14,613 nucleotides of DNA, from contig RCSS01000012.1 of NCBI GenBank assembly GCA_004000155.1, positions 1 through 14,613 on the forward strand, given 5' to 3'. The notes beneath the pieces were generated by a model. That model worked only from the letters and a program-made list of their open reading frames with translations, was not told the origin of the DNA and made no database searches. The position numbers and the translations under genes were made by a program. Origin of the DNA: Tubulinosema ratisbonensis (Eukaryota; Microsporidia; Tubulinosematidae). Positions 1 through 6,896 of the stretch are shown here, in pieces; positions within the stretch are counted from its first letter, which is position 1, and each line of letters starts with the position of its first letter.

Positions 1-188
1 ACGAAATAAAATGAAAAACCCTATATATATTATGTTGTTATTTTATATTAATTTATTTTATATTAATATATTTTCTATTAATATATTTTATATTATATTA
101 TAATATATTAAAATATTAAATATATTAATATTATAATATAATATTAAATAAATATAATATTAAATAAATTACTTTAAAAACTATTTAA
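1..188. repeat. AT-only low-complexity sequence with a 16-bp tandem duplication
   Basis: This stretch downstream of the uS3 stop is almost pure A and T, built from variants of TATTAATAT. Within it, ATAATATTAAATAAAT is repeated twice perfectly head to tail at 138-153 and 154-169. No coding or RNA gene is visible. It probably forms the 3' flank of uS3 and shows the compositional background of the genome. Confidence 0.7.
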
Positions 189-839
189 TTAAACTGTCTT
201 TGGTTCTAAAATAGTAATTTTATCACTAATTTCTTTGCTTGGTCCATCAATCCCTGTAGGATCATGTGGTAACATAATCTTTACTTTAATACCAATAATA
301 CCTTGTTTAAGTAACACTGTAGAAATAGCTTCTTTTACATAAGAATACCTATCATTACCAGTATGAATCATTAATCCTTGTTGGTATTTAACACTCTTAG
401 CCCTCTGTCCTTTAAGCTTACCAGACACAATAATAATACATCCTTGTGCTCCTCCCTCTTTAATAGACCTCATAGATGCATGAACTGCCCTTCTAAATGG
501 CACATTCTCAAGCAATTTCCTTCTAATGTAATCAGCTTGAGTCATTGGACACAATCCTTTATTCTTAATCATCTCAACATTTAACTCAACACCTGATCTA
601 AACAAAGGAAACCTTTGCATTAAAACATGTTTCAACAAATTCAATCTACTTTTCTTGTCTCCCATCACATCTTGTGATTTGTTCACTCTTAAGGTTATTT
701 GAACTGGCATTTCGTGTAATTTTATTTCCATTCCTCCGTAACCTTCATTTTTTAGTTCGATTGAGAAAAATTCATCTAATTCTGCGTGGATTAATCCTTT
801 TTGGATGTGACTTATTAAAAGTTTGTTTTGTTCTTTCAT
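189..839 (-). CDS. RPS3: Small ribosomal subunit protein uS3 (40S S3)
   Basis: uS3 lines the mRNA entry channel of the 40S subunit. The 216-residue product matches the eukaryotic family along its whole length. A type-2 KH domain covers about residues 20-90 and ends in the family-like segment RSGVELNVE. The uS3 C-terminal domain contains VSGKLKGQRAKS (138-149), GLMIHTG (155-161), GIKVKIMLPHDPTG (183-196) and ends with ILEPKTV. It is shorter than the yeast and human proteins (about 240 residues), mostly by losing the C-terminal tail. The KH loop, normally G-x-x-G, reads GDKK at residues 60-63, so its second glycine is missing. The ATG at 839 is supported by a CCC 6 bases upstream (complement of 846-848). 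The gene is transcribed away from the 250-residue orphan gene. The identification is very secure; the loop change could affect RNA contacts at the entry channel, but that is inference. Confidence 0.98.
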   Translation of the reverse strand: MKEQNKLLISHIQKGLIHAELDEFFSIELKNEGYGGMEIKLHEMPVQITLRVNKSQDVMGDKKSRLNLLKHVLMQRFPLFRSGVELNVEMIKNKGLCPMTQADYIRRKLLENVPFRRAVHASMRSIKEGGAQGCIIIVSGKLKGQRAKSVKYQQGLMIHTGNDRYSYVKEAISTVLLKQGIIGIKVKIMLPHDPTGIDGPSKEISDKITILEPKTV

Positions 840-845
840 AATTAA

Positions 846-848
846 GGG
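846..848 (-). promoter_or_regulatory. C-run start-proximal motif of uS3
   Basis: On the minus strand CCC occurs 6 bases before the uS3 ATG, in the context TTTTTTACCCTTAATT. C-runs immediately before the start codon are a known microsporidian promoter signature. In sequence that is nearly all A and T, the trinucleotide stands out and supports this start. Confidence 0.7.
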
Positions 849-1158
849 TAAAAAATTTTAATATTTAATTATTAAAATAAAAAATAACTTAAAATTGAAT
901 TATTTAAAAATTAAATAAAAAGTAAAATTAAAAATATAAAATTAAATATTAAGAATATAAATTGTAAAATTTAAATTAGAAAAATTATGAAAGCTAAAGC
1001 TTAGCAATGTATTAAACAAATAAAATTTAACAATGACATTTGTTTTTTAAGACATTAATTAAATAATTCTGAACTTAAAAATTTAATATAAAAATATTTT
1101 ATCTTTTAATAAAATTCTTACCGATAAGAAAAAGTAAAATAAAAAATTTTTTCTTTTA

Positions 1159-1161
1159 CCC
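1159..1161 (+). promoter_or_regulatory. C-run start-proximal motif of the 250-residue gene
   Basis: TTTTACCCTT directly precedes the ATG at 1164, with two bases between CCC and ATG. The string ACCCTTATG also occurs at the start of the DHHC gene. This implies a very short or absent 5' leader and supports both the start choice and the reality of this otherwise unrecognised gene. Confidence 0.7.
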
Positions 1162-1163
1162 TT

Positions 1164-1916
1164 ATGATATTTGTAATTTATTTAAATAAAATATTTAACA
1201 CTTTTACTGATAAACTTAACTCAGATTCTCAGTTAACTTCATCTTCTTTTTCTTTAGATCCATCAAATAATTTTACCAATAAAACTCAAAATTTAAAAGA
1301 TTCTATAAAAGATTTATTTAACATTTTAATTGAAATAAAAGAAATCTTGTCAGAAATAAGAGAAAAAATTTTTAAGCCAAAAAATCAAACACAAAATTTT
1401 ACAAATTTTTATAAAGAATTACAAGAAGGATGGAATAGTTTTACAAGCTTAAAGAATGAATTAATATGTAAATATTTATCAAATGATCAATCATCTTTTA
1501 TCTCTGATAAAAGATGGAAGAATTTTGAGTTTGCTTCTCTATTTTTTCAAAGATCATTGGTTGATTTAAAAGATAGTTTTTGTGACCAGGCAGAAGATGG
1601 TTTAATTATTCTTTATGTAAAAATAGCAGAAATGTTATCAAAAAATAATAATTTACTTGGATATTGGCCTGAGTTTATTAACAAAGAGAAGTTAAAATAT
1701 TTTATTAATAGAAAAGCTAATGAGTTACGTACTTTTAGTTCTGAGTTGGCTTGTTTGTCACTTGAGTTGTTAAAGTTTATCAATGAAAATGAAGAATTTT
1801 ACCAAAAAAGATGTGTTTATGATTCGTTATTAGAATTAATTAACCAATTAAGAGTAAATTTGAATGGTATACAAAGGATTATTGACATTTTCTCTGGTTA
1901 TGTAATTGAAAATTAA
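1164..1916 (+). CDS. Hypothetical helical protein, 250 residues
   Basis: I do not recognise a family. The start is well supported: a CCC lies two bases before the ATG and no other ATG competes. The first 14 residues (MIFVIYLNKIFNTF) are hydrophobic but short and interrupted by Asn and Lys, so a signal peptide is only weakly possible. A Ser/Asn-rich stretch follows (about residues 19-45). Residues 47-72 form an amphipathic helix with heptad-like hydrophobic spacing (DSIKDLFNILIEIKEILSEI), and the rest is mostly predicted helix rich in Lys, Glu, Leu and Asn. No enzymatic motif, zinc ligand pattern or membrane span is visible. It diverges from uS3. It is most likely a lineage-restricted microsporidian protein, perhaps a helical-bundle scaffold; the function is unknown. 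Confidence 0.85.
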   Translation: MIFVIYLNKIFNTFTDKLNSDSQLTSSSFSLDPSNNFTNKTQNLKDSIKDLFNILIEIKEILSEIREKIFKPKNQTQNFTNFYKELQEGWNSFTSLKNELICKYLSNDQSSFISDKRWKNFEFASLFFQRSLVDLKDSFCDQAEDGLIILYVKIAEMLSKNNNLLGYWPEFINKEKLKYFINRKANELRTFSSELACLSLELLKFINENEEFYQKRCVYDSLLELINQLRVNLNGIQRIIDIFSGYVIEN

Positions 1917-2012
1917 TTTATAAATTTATTTTATTGATTTGTGAAAAATAACCCAACAAAAAAATAAAACTTAAATTAAAAATTGTTTTATGAATGAAAT
2001 ACATTTGTTATC

Positions 2013-2083
2013 ATCACAATATTTATTTAACAACATTGTGTCATAGTGACATGAATTATAATATGATGACAGTTTATTGTGAT
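2013..2083. repeat. Nested inverted repeats
   Basis: ATCACAATA (2013-2021) and its reverse complement TATTGTGAT (2075-2083) enclose a smaller perfect hairpin, TGTCA-TAG-TGACA (2039-2051). The sequence between and around them repeats the words TGACA and ATGAC. The arms contain C and G, so this is less trivial than an A/T palindrome. It could be a mobile-element end or a structured transcript, and nothing further identifies it. Confidence 0.45.
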
Positions 2084-2181
2084 CATTGTTTGAAGAGTTA
2101 ATATTACTATTTAAGTTATTTAAATAAATTGTACATTTACCTGAAAACATTCTTAATTTATTTTATATTTATACTTTTAAT

Positions 2182-2200
2182 GTTCTAGATGATCTAGAAC
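2182..2200. repeat. Perfect 9-bp-arm palindrome
   Basis: GTTCTAGAT-G-ATCTAGAAC is a perfect inverted repeat around a single base. The 12-base word TAATGTTCTAGA that begins it (2178-2189) recurs inverted at 9019-9030 in the other large spacer. Such a dyad could be a dimeric protein-binding site or an element end. Confidence 0.5.
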
Positions 2201-2238
2201 TAAACAAGCAATTAATGTCTTAATGACATAAAAGTCGG

Positions 2239-2273
2239 TGTCCAGTTATCATTAACATGATAACCCTGGCACA
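2239..2273. repeat. Imperfect long hairpin with GC-containing stem
   Basis: The core stem GTTATCAT / ATGATAAC (2245-2252 and 2257-2264) closes a four-base TAAC loop. The stem continues outward with CCA / TGG across a two-base CC bulge, then TGT / ACA across a single-base bulge. About 14 pairs form over 35 bases, with more G and C than the surroundings. It is the best candidate for a folded element in the 1917-3715 spacer, but it matches no RNA family I recognise. Confidence 0.5.
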
Positions 2274-3134
2274 ATCATATTAGATGACATTTATTTTATT
2301 ATTGATTATAGACTAAAAGAATCTTAAAAATATTTATAGATTGAAAAAAATAAAAAAATGTTTGTAGATAAAATTGTTTATTTGAATAATATGCATTTAC
2401 AATACAGGGATACCTGTAACAACATAAACTTAGATTTTAAAATATTCATGTTTTATTTTTTTAGAAAAATTACCCACGAGATAATAATTTACTTAAATAT
2501 ATAATGCTTTGAATAGTAAAATATTTGATTATAGTTTTACTTTTAGGTGTGTAAAATCGATGACTTGTTTTTCACAAGTTATTATTTATTCTTACTATAT
2601 TTGAAGTTAAAAACGAAGAAAATTTGACATAGATGGTTAACAAATATTTGAGTAATACTATTCTGAAAGTAATTCATAAAAAAATTTTAATTTAAAAATA
2701 AATAATCATTTCCACCCATAAAAAACATGAGAGAAATACTAATTTAAAATCTTGGTGATGGTTGTAAAATATGTTTAGAAATTTCTTTTAAGACAGCGTA
2801 CTGCCATTCAAATGCCATAAAAATAAATGCCATTTTAAAGAAAATATAAATAGACCGAACAAATAAATGACCTGTAACTAAATCCTGCATGATTTGTGTT
2901 GGATTCGGTAAATTAAACTAGTCTTAGTGTCATGTTTTAATTTATATTAAAATCTTTAATGTATCTAAGAGATCTAATTACCTTAATCATGAAAAGTTAC
3001 ATGAAGGTTAATAATAATGAGTTGATTAAAAAGGATTTGAATAAAAAAATTTATTCAAAATTCAGTCGGAATGCAACAAAAAGAAAATCTTACACAGTTG
3101 ATAAGCGTACTGTGTGTTTTTTAAAGTGCAAAAG

Positions 3135-3266
3135 ACTCGCAGTATCTTGTGCTACGCATATTTATATAGAAACATATTGGGTCGTATGTTTTTTTATTTA
3201 TAAGCATTTTGTATTTGAATCAGCAGGTAAAATAAAAGATTTTCGACGGATTTTTCATCCTTAGAC
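3135..3266 (+). repeat. Diverged dispersed repeat, copy 1 (likely mobile-element remnant)
   Basis: This 132-base segment aligns with the reverse complement of 8564-8694 over its full length with a net length difference of one base. Shared landmarks in the same order are ACTCGCAGTRTCTT (13 of 14), TATRTAGAAACATAT, TATGTTT, ATAAGCATTT, AGGTAA and TTCATCC followed by GAC. By eye identity is about 60-65 percent with small compensating indels. It contains a stem, GAAACATA / TATGTTT, also found in copy 2. In the corresponding frame both copies lack an intact reading frame, so neither looks coding now. The element family is not recognised. Confidence 0.6.
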
Positions 3267-3515
3267 AACAAGCAATATATTTAACAATACCTGAAATCAT
3301 GTGGAGATACCTGTTTAAAAAGCAACATTTTAAAATTTTTAATCAACACTTCTGTTAATTAGTTCCTAAACCATTTAATATTTAACTTTAAAACATATTA
3401 TTACAAATTTTATTTTTTTCAACAAAGTAACATTTATATTTTTTATTTGAAATTTTCAATCTTGATAAATTAAAACCAAAAAAATAATATTTTACCTATT
3501 AATTAATACACTTCT

Positions 3516-3541
3516 TTAAAAATTTTAATTAAAATTTTTAA
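3516..3541. repeat. 26-bp perfect A/T palindrome
   Basis: The sequence reads TTAAAAATTTTAA and then its exact reverse complement. It lies about 175 bp before the hydrolase start. Perfect symmetry over 26 bases is notable, but all bases are A or T, so chance or slippage is possible. Confidence 0.5.
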
Positions 3542-3715
3542 TTTTCCTTTCCAAATTCTCATAATCTTAAACAAGAAATTTTTAAAAAATTTTTTATTTT
3601 TTTAATTATTACATAAATACTTTTATTAATCAGAATTCATTAAAACACATCATAATTATAAAATTAATAACAAATATAAATAATATTGGATAAAATTTAG
3701 CCTAAAAAATACCTC

Positions 3716-4510
3716 ATGCATTTAAGAAAAAGTTTTAAAGAGAATTCTTTTAAAATTGTTCTTAACATTCTTATCTTTTTACCATTATTTTCTTTACTTT
3801 ACTTGTGGCACACTTTTATCAACCAACATGAACTAATTTACAAATTGCCGGTAGAAAATTTTGACAATTTTTTTAAAAAAGAGGATGGAGAAGTGTTCCA
3901 GGTTGACAATTACAAAGTATATAAATTTAAAAGTGACAAGAAAGTAGACCTGGTTTTTTTTCATGGCTCAATCGTTTCGTCTAAAATACTTTATAAAAAT
4001 TTAAAAAAAATAAGTTTGTACGCAAACGTGTGGACGTATTTGTTACCTAAATTTGGCAATAATGAGAAAATTACAGAATTTACTTTGTTAAAATCTGCCT
4101 TTTTGGTGGGTAATTTTGTAAAACAGAGAAGCGACAAGCTAATTTTGTTTGGCCAAAGTTTAGGTTGCAACTTAGCATTGTTTGTTTCTTATCAACTTAA
4201 CTTACCCGTAATTCTAGAAAATCCATTTTTTAATGGTCAGTCATTCTTTAAAGTAAAGATGAATGCTTTACACAGGTTTCTTATGAGTTCTCAATTTAAA
4301 AATGACTATTACTTATCCAATTTAAAAAATAAAGTTTTTATTTTTAGTGCTGAGACTGAAGATGTTATTGATAAAGAAGATACTCTTAGGTTAAGCAAAA
4401 TCAATTGTACGAAGTATTTTATTTTAAAAGGTACAACTCATATGTCAATGGGTAAAGTAAATCAATATTTTGAGAAAACAGAAGAGGCCATAAAAGAATC
4501 TTTCAACTAA
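3716..4510 (+). CDS. Membrane-anchored alpha/beta hydrolase (BEM46/ABHD-like)
   Basis: A serine hydrolase of the alpha/beta fold, 264 residues. Residues 13-31 (KIVLNILIFLPLFSLLYLW) form an N-terminal membrane anchor, so the catalytic domain probably faces the ER lumen or another endomembrane compartment. FFHGS (81-85) is the HG oxyanion strand. The nucleophile elbow is G-Q-S-L-G at 146-150 with Ser148 catalytic. ETEDVIDKED (213-222) carries the likely acid, Asp216 or Asp219. His242 in TTHMSMG is the likely catalytic histidine. Order and spacing fit the BEM46/ABHD12/ABHD13 type, but the substrate cannot be deduced. The start has no C-run; it is preceded by TACCTC, and no other upstream in-frame ATG is evident. 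SSL1 follows 62 bp later on the same strand. Residue 1 could lie a few codons away without affecting the anchor. Confidence 0.85.
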   Translation: MHLRKSFKENSFKIVLNILIFLPLFSLLYLWHTFINQHELIYKLPVENFDNFFKKEDGEVFQVDNYKVYKFKSDKKVDLVFFHGSIVSSKILYKNLKKISLYANVWTYLLPKFGNNEKITEFTLLKSAFLVGNFVKQRSDKLILFGQSLGCNLALFVSYQLNLPVILENPFFNGQSFFKVKMNALHRFLMSSQFKNDYYLSNLKNKVFIFSAETEDVIDKEDTLRLSKINCTKYFILKGTTHMSMGKVNQYFEKTEEAIKESFN

Positions 4511-4572
4511 AAAATTAATTTTTGAANNAATTTTTAATAAAATATTTTTTAATTATTTTTTTTTCAAATTTT

Positions 4573-5577
4573 ATGGACACAAATTTCGTTTGGGAAGAAG
4601 CTTACAAACGAACATGGGAAATGCCAACAGAATCAGTTAAAAGAAAACAATCTTACAAACTTAAAATAGACAAAGAACATAGAAAAGGAATAATTAGACA
4701 TTTTCACATTATAATAGACTCAAGTGATAGAATAGACTTAGATGGCTTTTTACCTAATTATAGAATAAAAATAATAGAAGCTTTAAACATGTTTATACCT
4801 CAGTTTTACCAAGAAAATCCTATTTCTTTGCTCTCTTTTCTCGTTTCAAGAGACTCTTTTGATTATTTTTTGGTAAAAGAAAATTTTGAACCAAAAAATT
4901 TGTTGCATAAAATGGGGAAAGGGTTTTTTGACTTAGAAAACAGTTTAAAAGAATCTTTAGACAAAATAGAAAATTCAAAATATTTAAAAGAAATTTTGGT
5001 AATCACNCAATCNATTTCTTTTAGGAATATTTCTAATTTATTTGCTTTAATTAACAAATGTAAATCATTAAATATAAAAATTAATTTTATAAATTTATGC
5101 GGAGAAGTAACTTTGTTAAAAAAATTGAGTCAAATTACAAATGGAAAATATTTTGTACCTTTGGATTTTGAACATTTTAAAATTATTTTGTTTAATTTTA
5201 CTAAACCTAGCAATATTTCTAATTCTATTTTTAGTTTGCTAAAATTTGGGTTTCCTGAATCTATCAGGGAAGAAAGTGTTTGTGCTTGTCATTTACAAAT
5301 CACTGACTCAGGGTTTATCTGTCCTCAGTGTGGTAGTAAATATTGTGATCTGCCATCTGAGTGTATTTGTGGGTTAGTTTTAGTGTCTTTTATCAATTTA
5401 TCTAAGTCTATGTACCATAATTATTTATTAGAAGATTTTACTCTTTCAAATGACAAAGAATGTTTCATTTGTGGTGAAATTTCTTTTTCTTACTGTAAGA
5501 AATGTAAATCTTTATTTTGTAAAATGTGTGATGAATTTATGCATGAATTTATTAATTTTTGTATTTTTTGTGAATAA
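4573..5577 (+). CDS. SSL1: TFIIH core subunit Ssl1/p44
   Basis: Subunit of the general transcription and repair factor TFIIH, where it binds and stimulates the XPD/Rad3 helicase. It begins with the family signature NFVWEEAYKRTWE. A von Willebrand A-like domain runs about 41-210, opening with GIIRHFHIIIDSSDRID and including FYQENPISLLSFLVSRD. A C4-type zinc finger covers about 237-266 (CACH, CPQC, SECICG). The C-terminal C4C4 RING-like domain is at 296-334 (ECFIC, CKKC, FCKMCD, CIFCE). At 334 residues it is shorter than human p44 (395) and yeast Ssl1 (461). The ATG at 4573 is chosen because the signature starts right after it; a longer frame exists only through a TTG followed by N bases. Unresolved bases at 5007 and 5013 affect residues 145 and 147. 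The stop lies 24 bp from the converging DHHC gene. No C-run precedes the start. Confidence 0.95.
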   Translation: MDTNFVWEEAYKRTWEMPTESVKRKQSYKLKIDKEHRKGIIRHFHIIIDSSDRIDLDGFLPNYRIKIIEALNMFIPQFYQENPISLLSFLVSRDSFDYFLVKENFEPKNLLHKMGKGFFDLENSLKESLDKIENSKYLKEILVIXQXISFRNISNLFALINKCKSLNIKINFINLCGEVTLLKKLSQITNGKYFVPLDFEHFKIILFNFTKPSNISNSIFSLLKFGFPESIREESVCACHLQITDSGFICPQCGSKYCDLPSECICGLVLVSFINLSKSMYHNYLLEDFTLSNDKECFICGEISFSYCKKCKSLFCKMCDEFMHEFINFCIFCE

Positions 5578-5601
5578 AAAATATGTCTATTTAAAATTTA
5601 T

Positions 5602-6429
5602 TTACAAATCAATCTCATAATTGTACATAAAGGGTAATCGTACAGGAGGCCATTCTTCAATGCTATACGTCTTTCTGAAATTTATGCCATTTCCTATATT
5701 CTCACCAAATAAAAATAGAAAATAAGGCTTCCCTAACAAAACAATTAAATTTTTTAATTTTCCTAAGTCATAAGGGTTCTTTTTAATTATCATTCCCATG
5801 GCACTCATGTCTTCTAAAATGTTTTTTTCTATAAAAGTTAAATTTTTTAAAAGCAAATTTAAATTAAAAATAAAAAATAAAAAAGTAAAAACAGAAATTA
5901 AAGTTGTAAGTAAAAAATGGAAACAAATAAAAAATGAAAAAATTAAATTGTTTTTGATTGGGTTATTTCTAAAAAACGCATAAATCAAAGAAATAAAAAG
6001 AAAGGAAGAAATGGTTGAAGAGACACAAGAAAAGAACAAAAATCTGATAAAATGAGCAAAATTGTCATTGTTTACACAAGTACCAATCCAAGGACAATGA
6101 TGATCCATCCTTTTTATACATCTATTACACCTTCTACAATGATGAGCCCTTTCTGGTTTGTTTATCTTACATTTTGTGCAATATCTTTTTTTTCTGTCAC
6201 CTACAACTTTCAATTCCTCAGTTACGTCTATGTATCCTTTTTTTTTAAAGGAAATTATAAGAAAAATTGTGCAAAGAAAGGTTGTTATACAAAATACAAT
6301 CAATAATTCTTTTTTTAATATCAATTTATGCTGTGTAAATATTGTTGTTATCAAAGTAGAAAAAAATATTGAAATGATTAATGTAAAATTAATAGATGAT
6401 TTTATTCTATCTTCTTTGTCATAAAGCAT
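5602..6429 (-). CDS. DHHC-type protein S-acyltransferase (palmitoyltransferase)
   Basis: An integral membrane enzyme that transfers palmitate from acyl-CoA to protein cysteines. The 275 residues show four membrane spans (about 13-32, 42-61, 127-152 and 163-190) with the cysteine-rich catalytic loop between spans 2 and 3. That loop reads CTKC (84-87), HHCRRCNRC (96-104), then the active DHHC at 109-112 (D109, H110, H111, C112), PW, and C118 with VNNDNF. After span 4, TFIE (198-201) is a variant of the family TTxE motif with its second Thr replaced by Phe. NPYDLG (218-223) is the usual post-membrane motif. All zinc-binding and catalytic residues appear intact, so it should be active. The ATG is preceded by ACCCTT (CCC at 6432-6434). 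It converges with SSL1, leaving 24 bp between stop codons. Which yeast Pfa or Swf1 orthologue it represents is unclear. Confidence 0.96.
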   Translation of the reverse strand: MLYDKEDRIKSSINFTLIISIFFSTLITTIFTQHKLILKKELLIVFCITTFLCTIFLIISFKKKGYIDVTEELKVVGDRKKRYCTKCKINKPERAHHCRRCNRCIKRMDHHCPWIGTCVNNDNFAHFIRFLFFSCVSSTISSFLFISLIYAFFRNNPIKNNLIFSFFICFHFLLTTLISVFTFLFFIFNLNLLLKNLTFIEKNILEDMSAMGMIIKKNPYDLGKLKNLIVLLGKPYFLFLFGENIGNGINFRKTYSIEEWPPVRLPFMYNYEIDL

Positions 6430-6431
6430 AA

Positions 6432-6434
6432 GGG
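6432..6434 (-). promoter_or_regulatory. C-run start-proximal motif of the DHHC gene
   Basis: On the minus strand GAACCCTT runs directly into the ATG at 6429, with two bases between CCC and ATG. ACCCTTATG is identical to the start of the gene at 1164. It supports the first Met rather than the fourth-codon alternative further in. Confidence 0.7.
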
Positions 6435-6837
6435 TTCTTTTTAATTGTTTTGTATTTTATTAATTTGTTTACAGAATTAACAAAATTCTAATAAAATATT
6501 TATTTCAATTATTTATTTTGAGTAATTATTTTTTAAAATTTTTATTTCAATTATTTTAAAAAATTAATTAATTTAATGAACTTTTACTAAAAAAATCTAA
6601 AATAAAATTAATTATTGTTAAGTATACATAAAACTAATTTATATATTTATGATGTAAAAAAATTTTTATTTAAAATATAAATCTTTTTTTATTCATTTTT
6701 TTATGTCTCCCTGTCTCATTAAGTAACCTAATCATTTTTTATTCAAAAAATTAAATTTAAATAATCTTTTCCAAATAGTCATTATAAAATAAAAAAATAT
6801 TTTTATATATTATTAAATTTAATATTGTAATAATTTA

Positions 6838-6887
6838 ATAAATAAATTATTTTTATAAATATAAAATAAATAAATTATTTTTATAAA
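6838..6887. repeat. 22-bp direct repeat at the ADA2 3' end
   Basis: Two perfect 22-base copies (6838-6859 and 6866-6887) are separated by six bases. All bases are A or T. The second copy ends nine bases before the ADA2 stop codon, so the repeat lies in the likely 3' untranslated region. Confidence 0.6.
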
Positions 6888-6896
6888 CATTTATTA

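Larger units (their letters stand above)
840..1163. promoter_or_regulatory. Shared divergent promoter region between uS3 and the 250-residue gene
   Basis: This 324-bp spacer separates two genes transcribed outward. Each end carries the same box: TTTTTTACCCTTAATT before the uS3 ATG (minus strand) and TTTTACCCTT before the ATG at 1164 (plus strand). The interior is AT-rich and no open reading frame or RNA gene is visible. Whether the two genes share regulatory elements cannot be seen from the sequence. Confidence 0.6.
1917..3715. other. 1.8-kb gene-poor spacer with hairpins and decayed repeat
   Basis: No convincing gene is present. The largest open frame (2959-3264, 101 codons) lacks a C-run before its ATG, has no recognisable domain, and its 3' part coincides with a decayed repeat that is broken elsewhere, so I do not call it. 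Base composition is uneven: about 2010-2300 and 2760-3320 contain many more G and C than the flanks. Contents are inverted repeats at 2013-2083, 2182-2200 and 2239-2273, three TGCCAT words at 2802-2833, two ACCTGTAAC words (2412 and 2870), a C-run followed by a six-codon frame at 2715-2744, the diverged repeat copy at 3135-3266, and a perfect AT palindrome at 3516-3541. Confidence 0.6.
6430..6896. other. 467-bp AT-rich spacer with direct repeats
   Basis: This spacer lies between ADA2 (ending at 6897) and the start of the DHHC gene, both on the minus strand. No gene is visible. TTTATTTCAATTATTT occurs twice (6499-6514 and 6541-6556). A 22-base word beginning ATAAATAAATTA occurs twice with a 28-base period (6838-6859 and 6866-6887), immediately after the ADA2 stop. 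These look like slippage products in AT sequence. No terminator-like element is recognised. Confidence 0.55.

Noticed and set aside
378..584. Plus-strand frame inside uS3
   Set aside because: Antisense shadow of a certain gene. The same applies to frames opposite SSL1 (4863-5057), the DHHC gene (5798-6424), ADA2 (7360-7725), the 577-residue gene (10968-11273, 11721-12014) and the 104-residue gene (13406-13630).
3139..3148. GCAGTATCTT resembling the branch-site-pairing region of U2 snRNA
   Set aside because: Only a short match. The conserved U2 5' stem and Sm site are absent, and the string belongs to the dispersed repeat.
2959..3264. 101-codon plus-strand frame
   Set aside because: No C-run or other start support and no domain. 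Its 3' part is the decayed repeat whose other copy lacks an intact matching frame. It is most likely a chance frame over a relic.
4522..4572. 17-residue N-terminal extension of SSL1 starting at TTG
   Set aside because: It relies on a non-ATG codon and two N bases, is hydrophobic AT translation, and the conserved Ssl1 N-terminus begins at the ATG at 4573.
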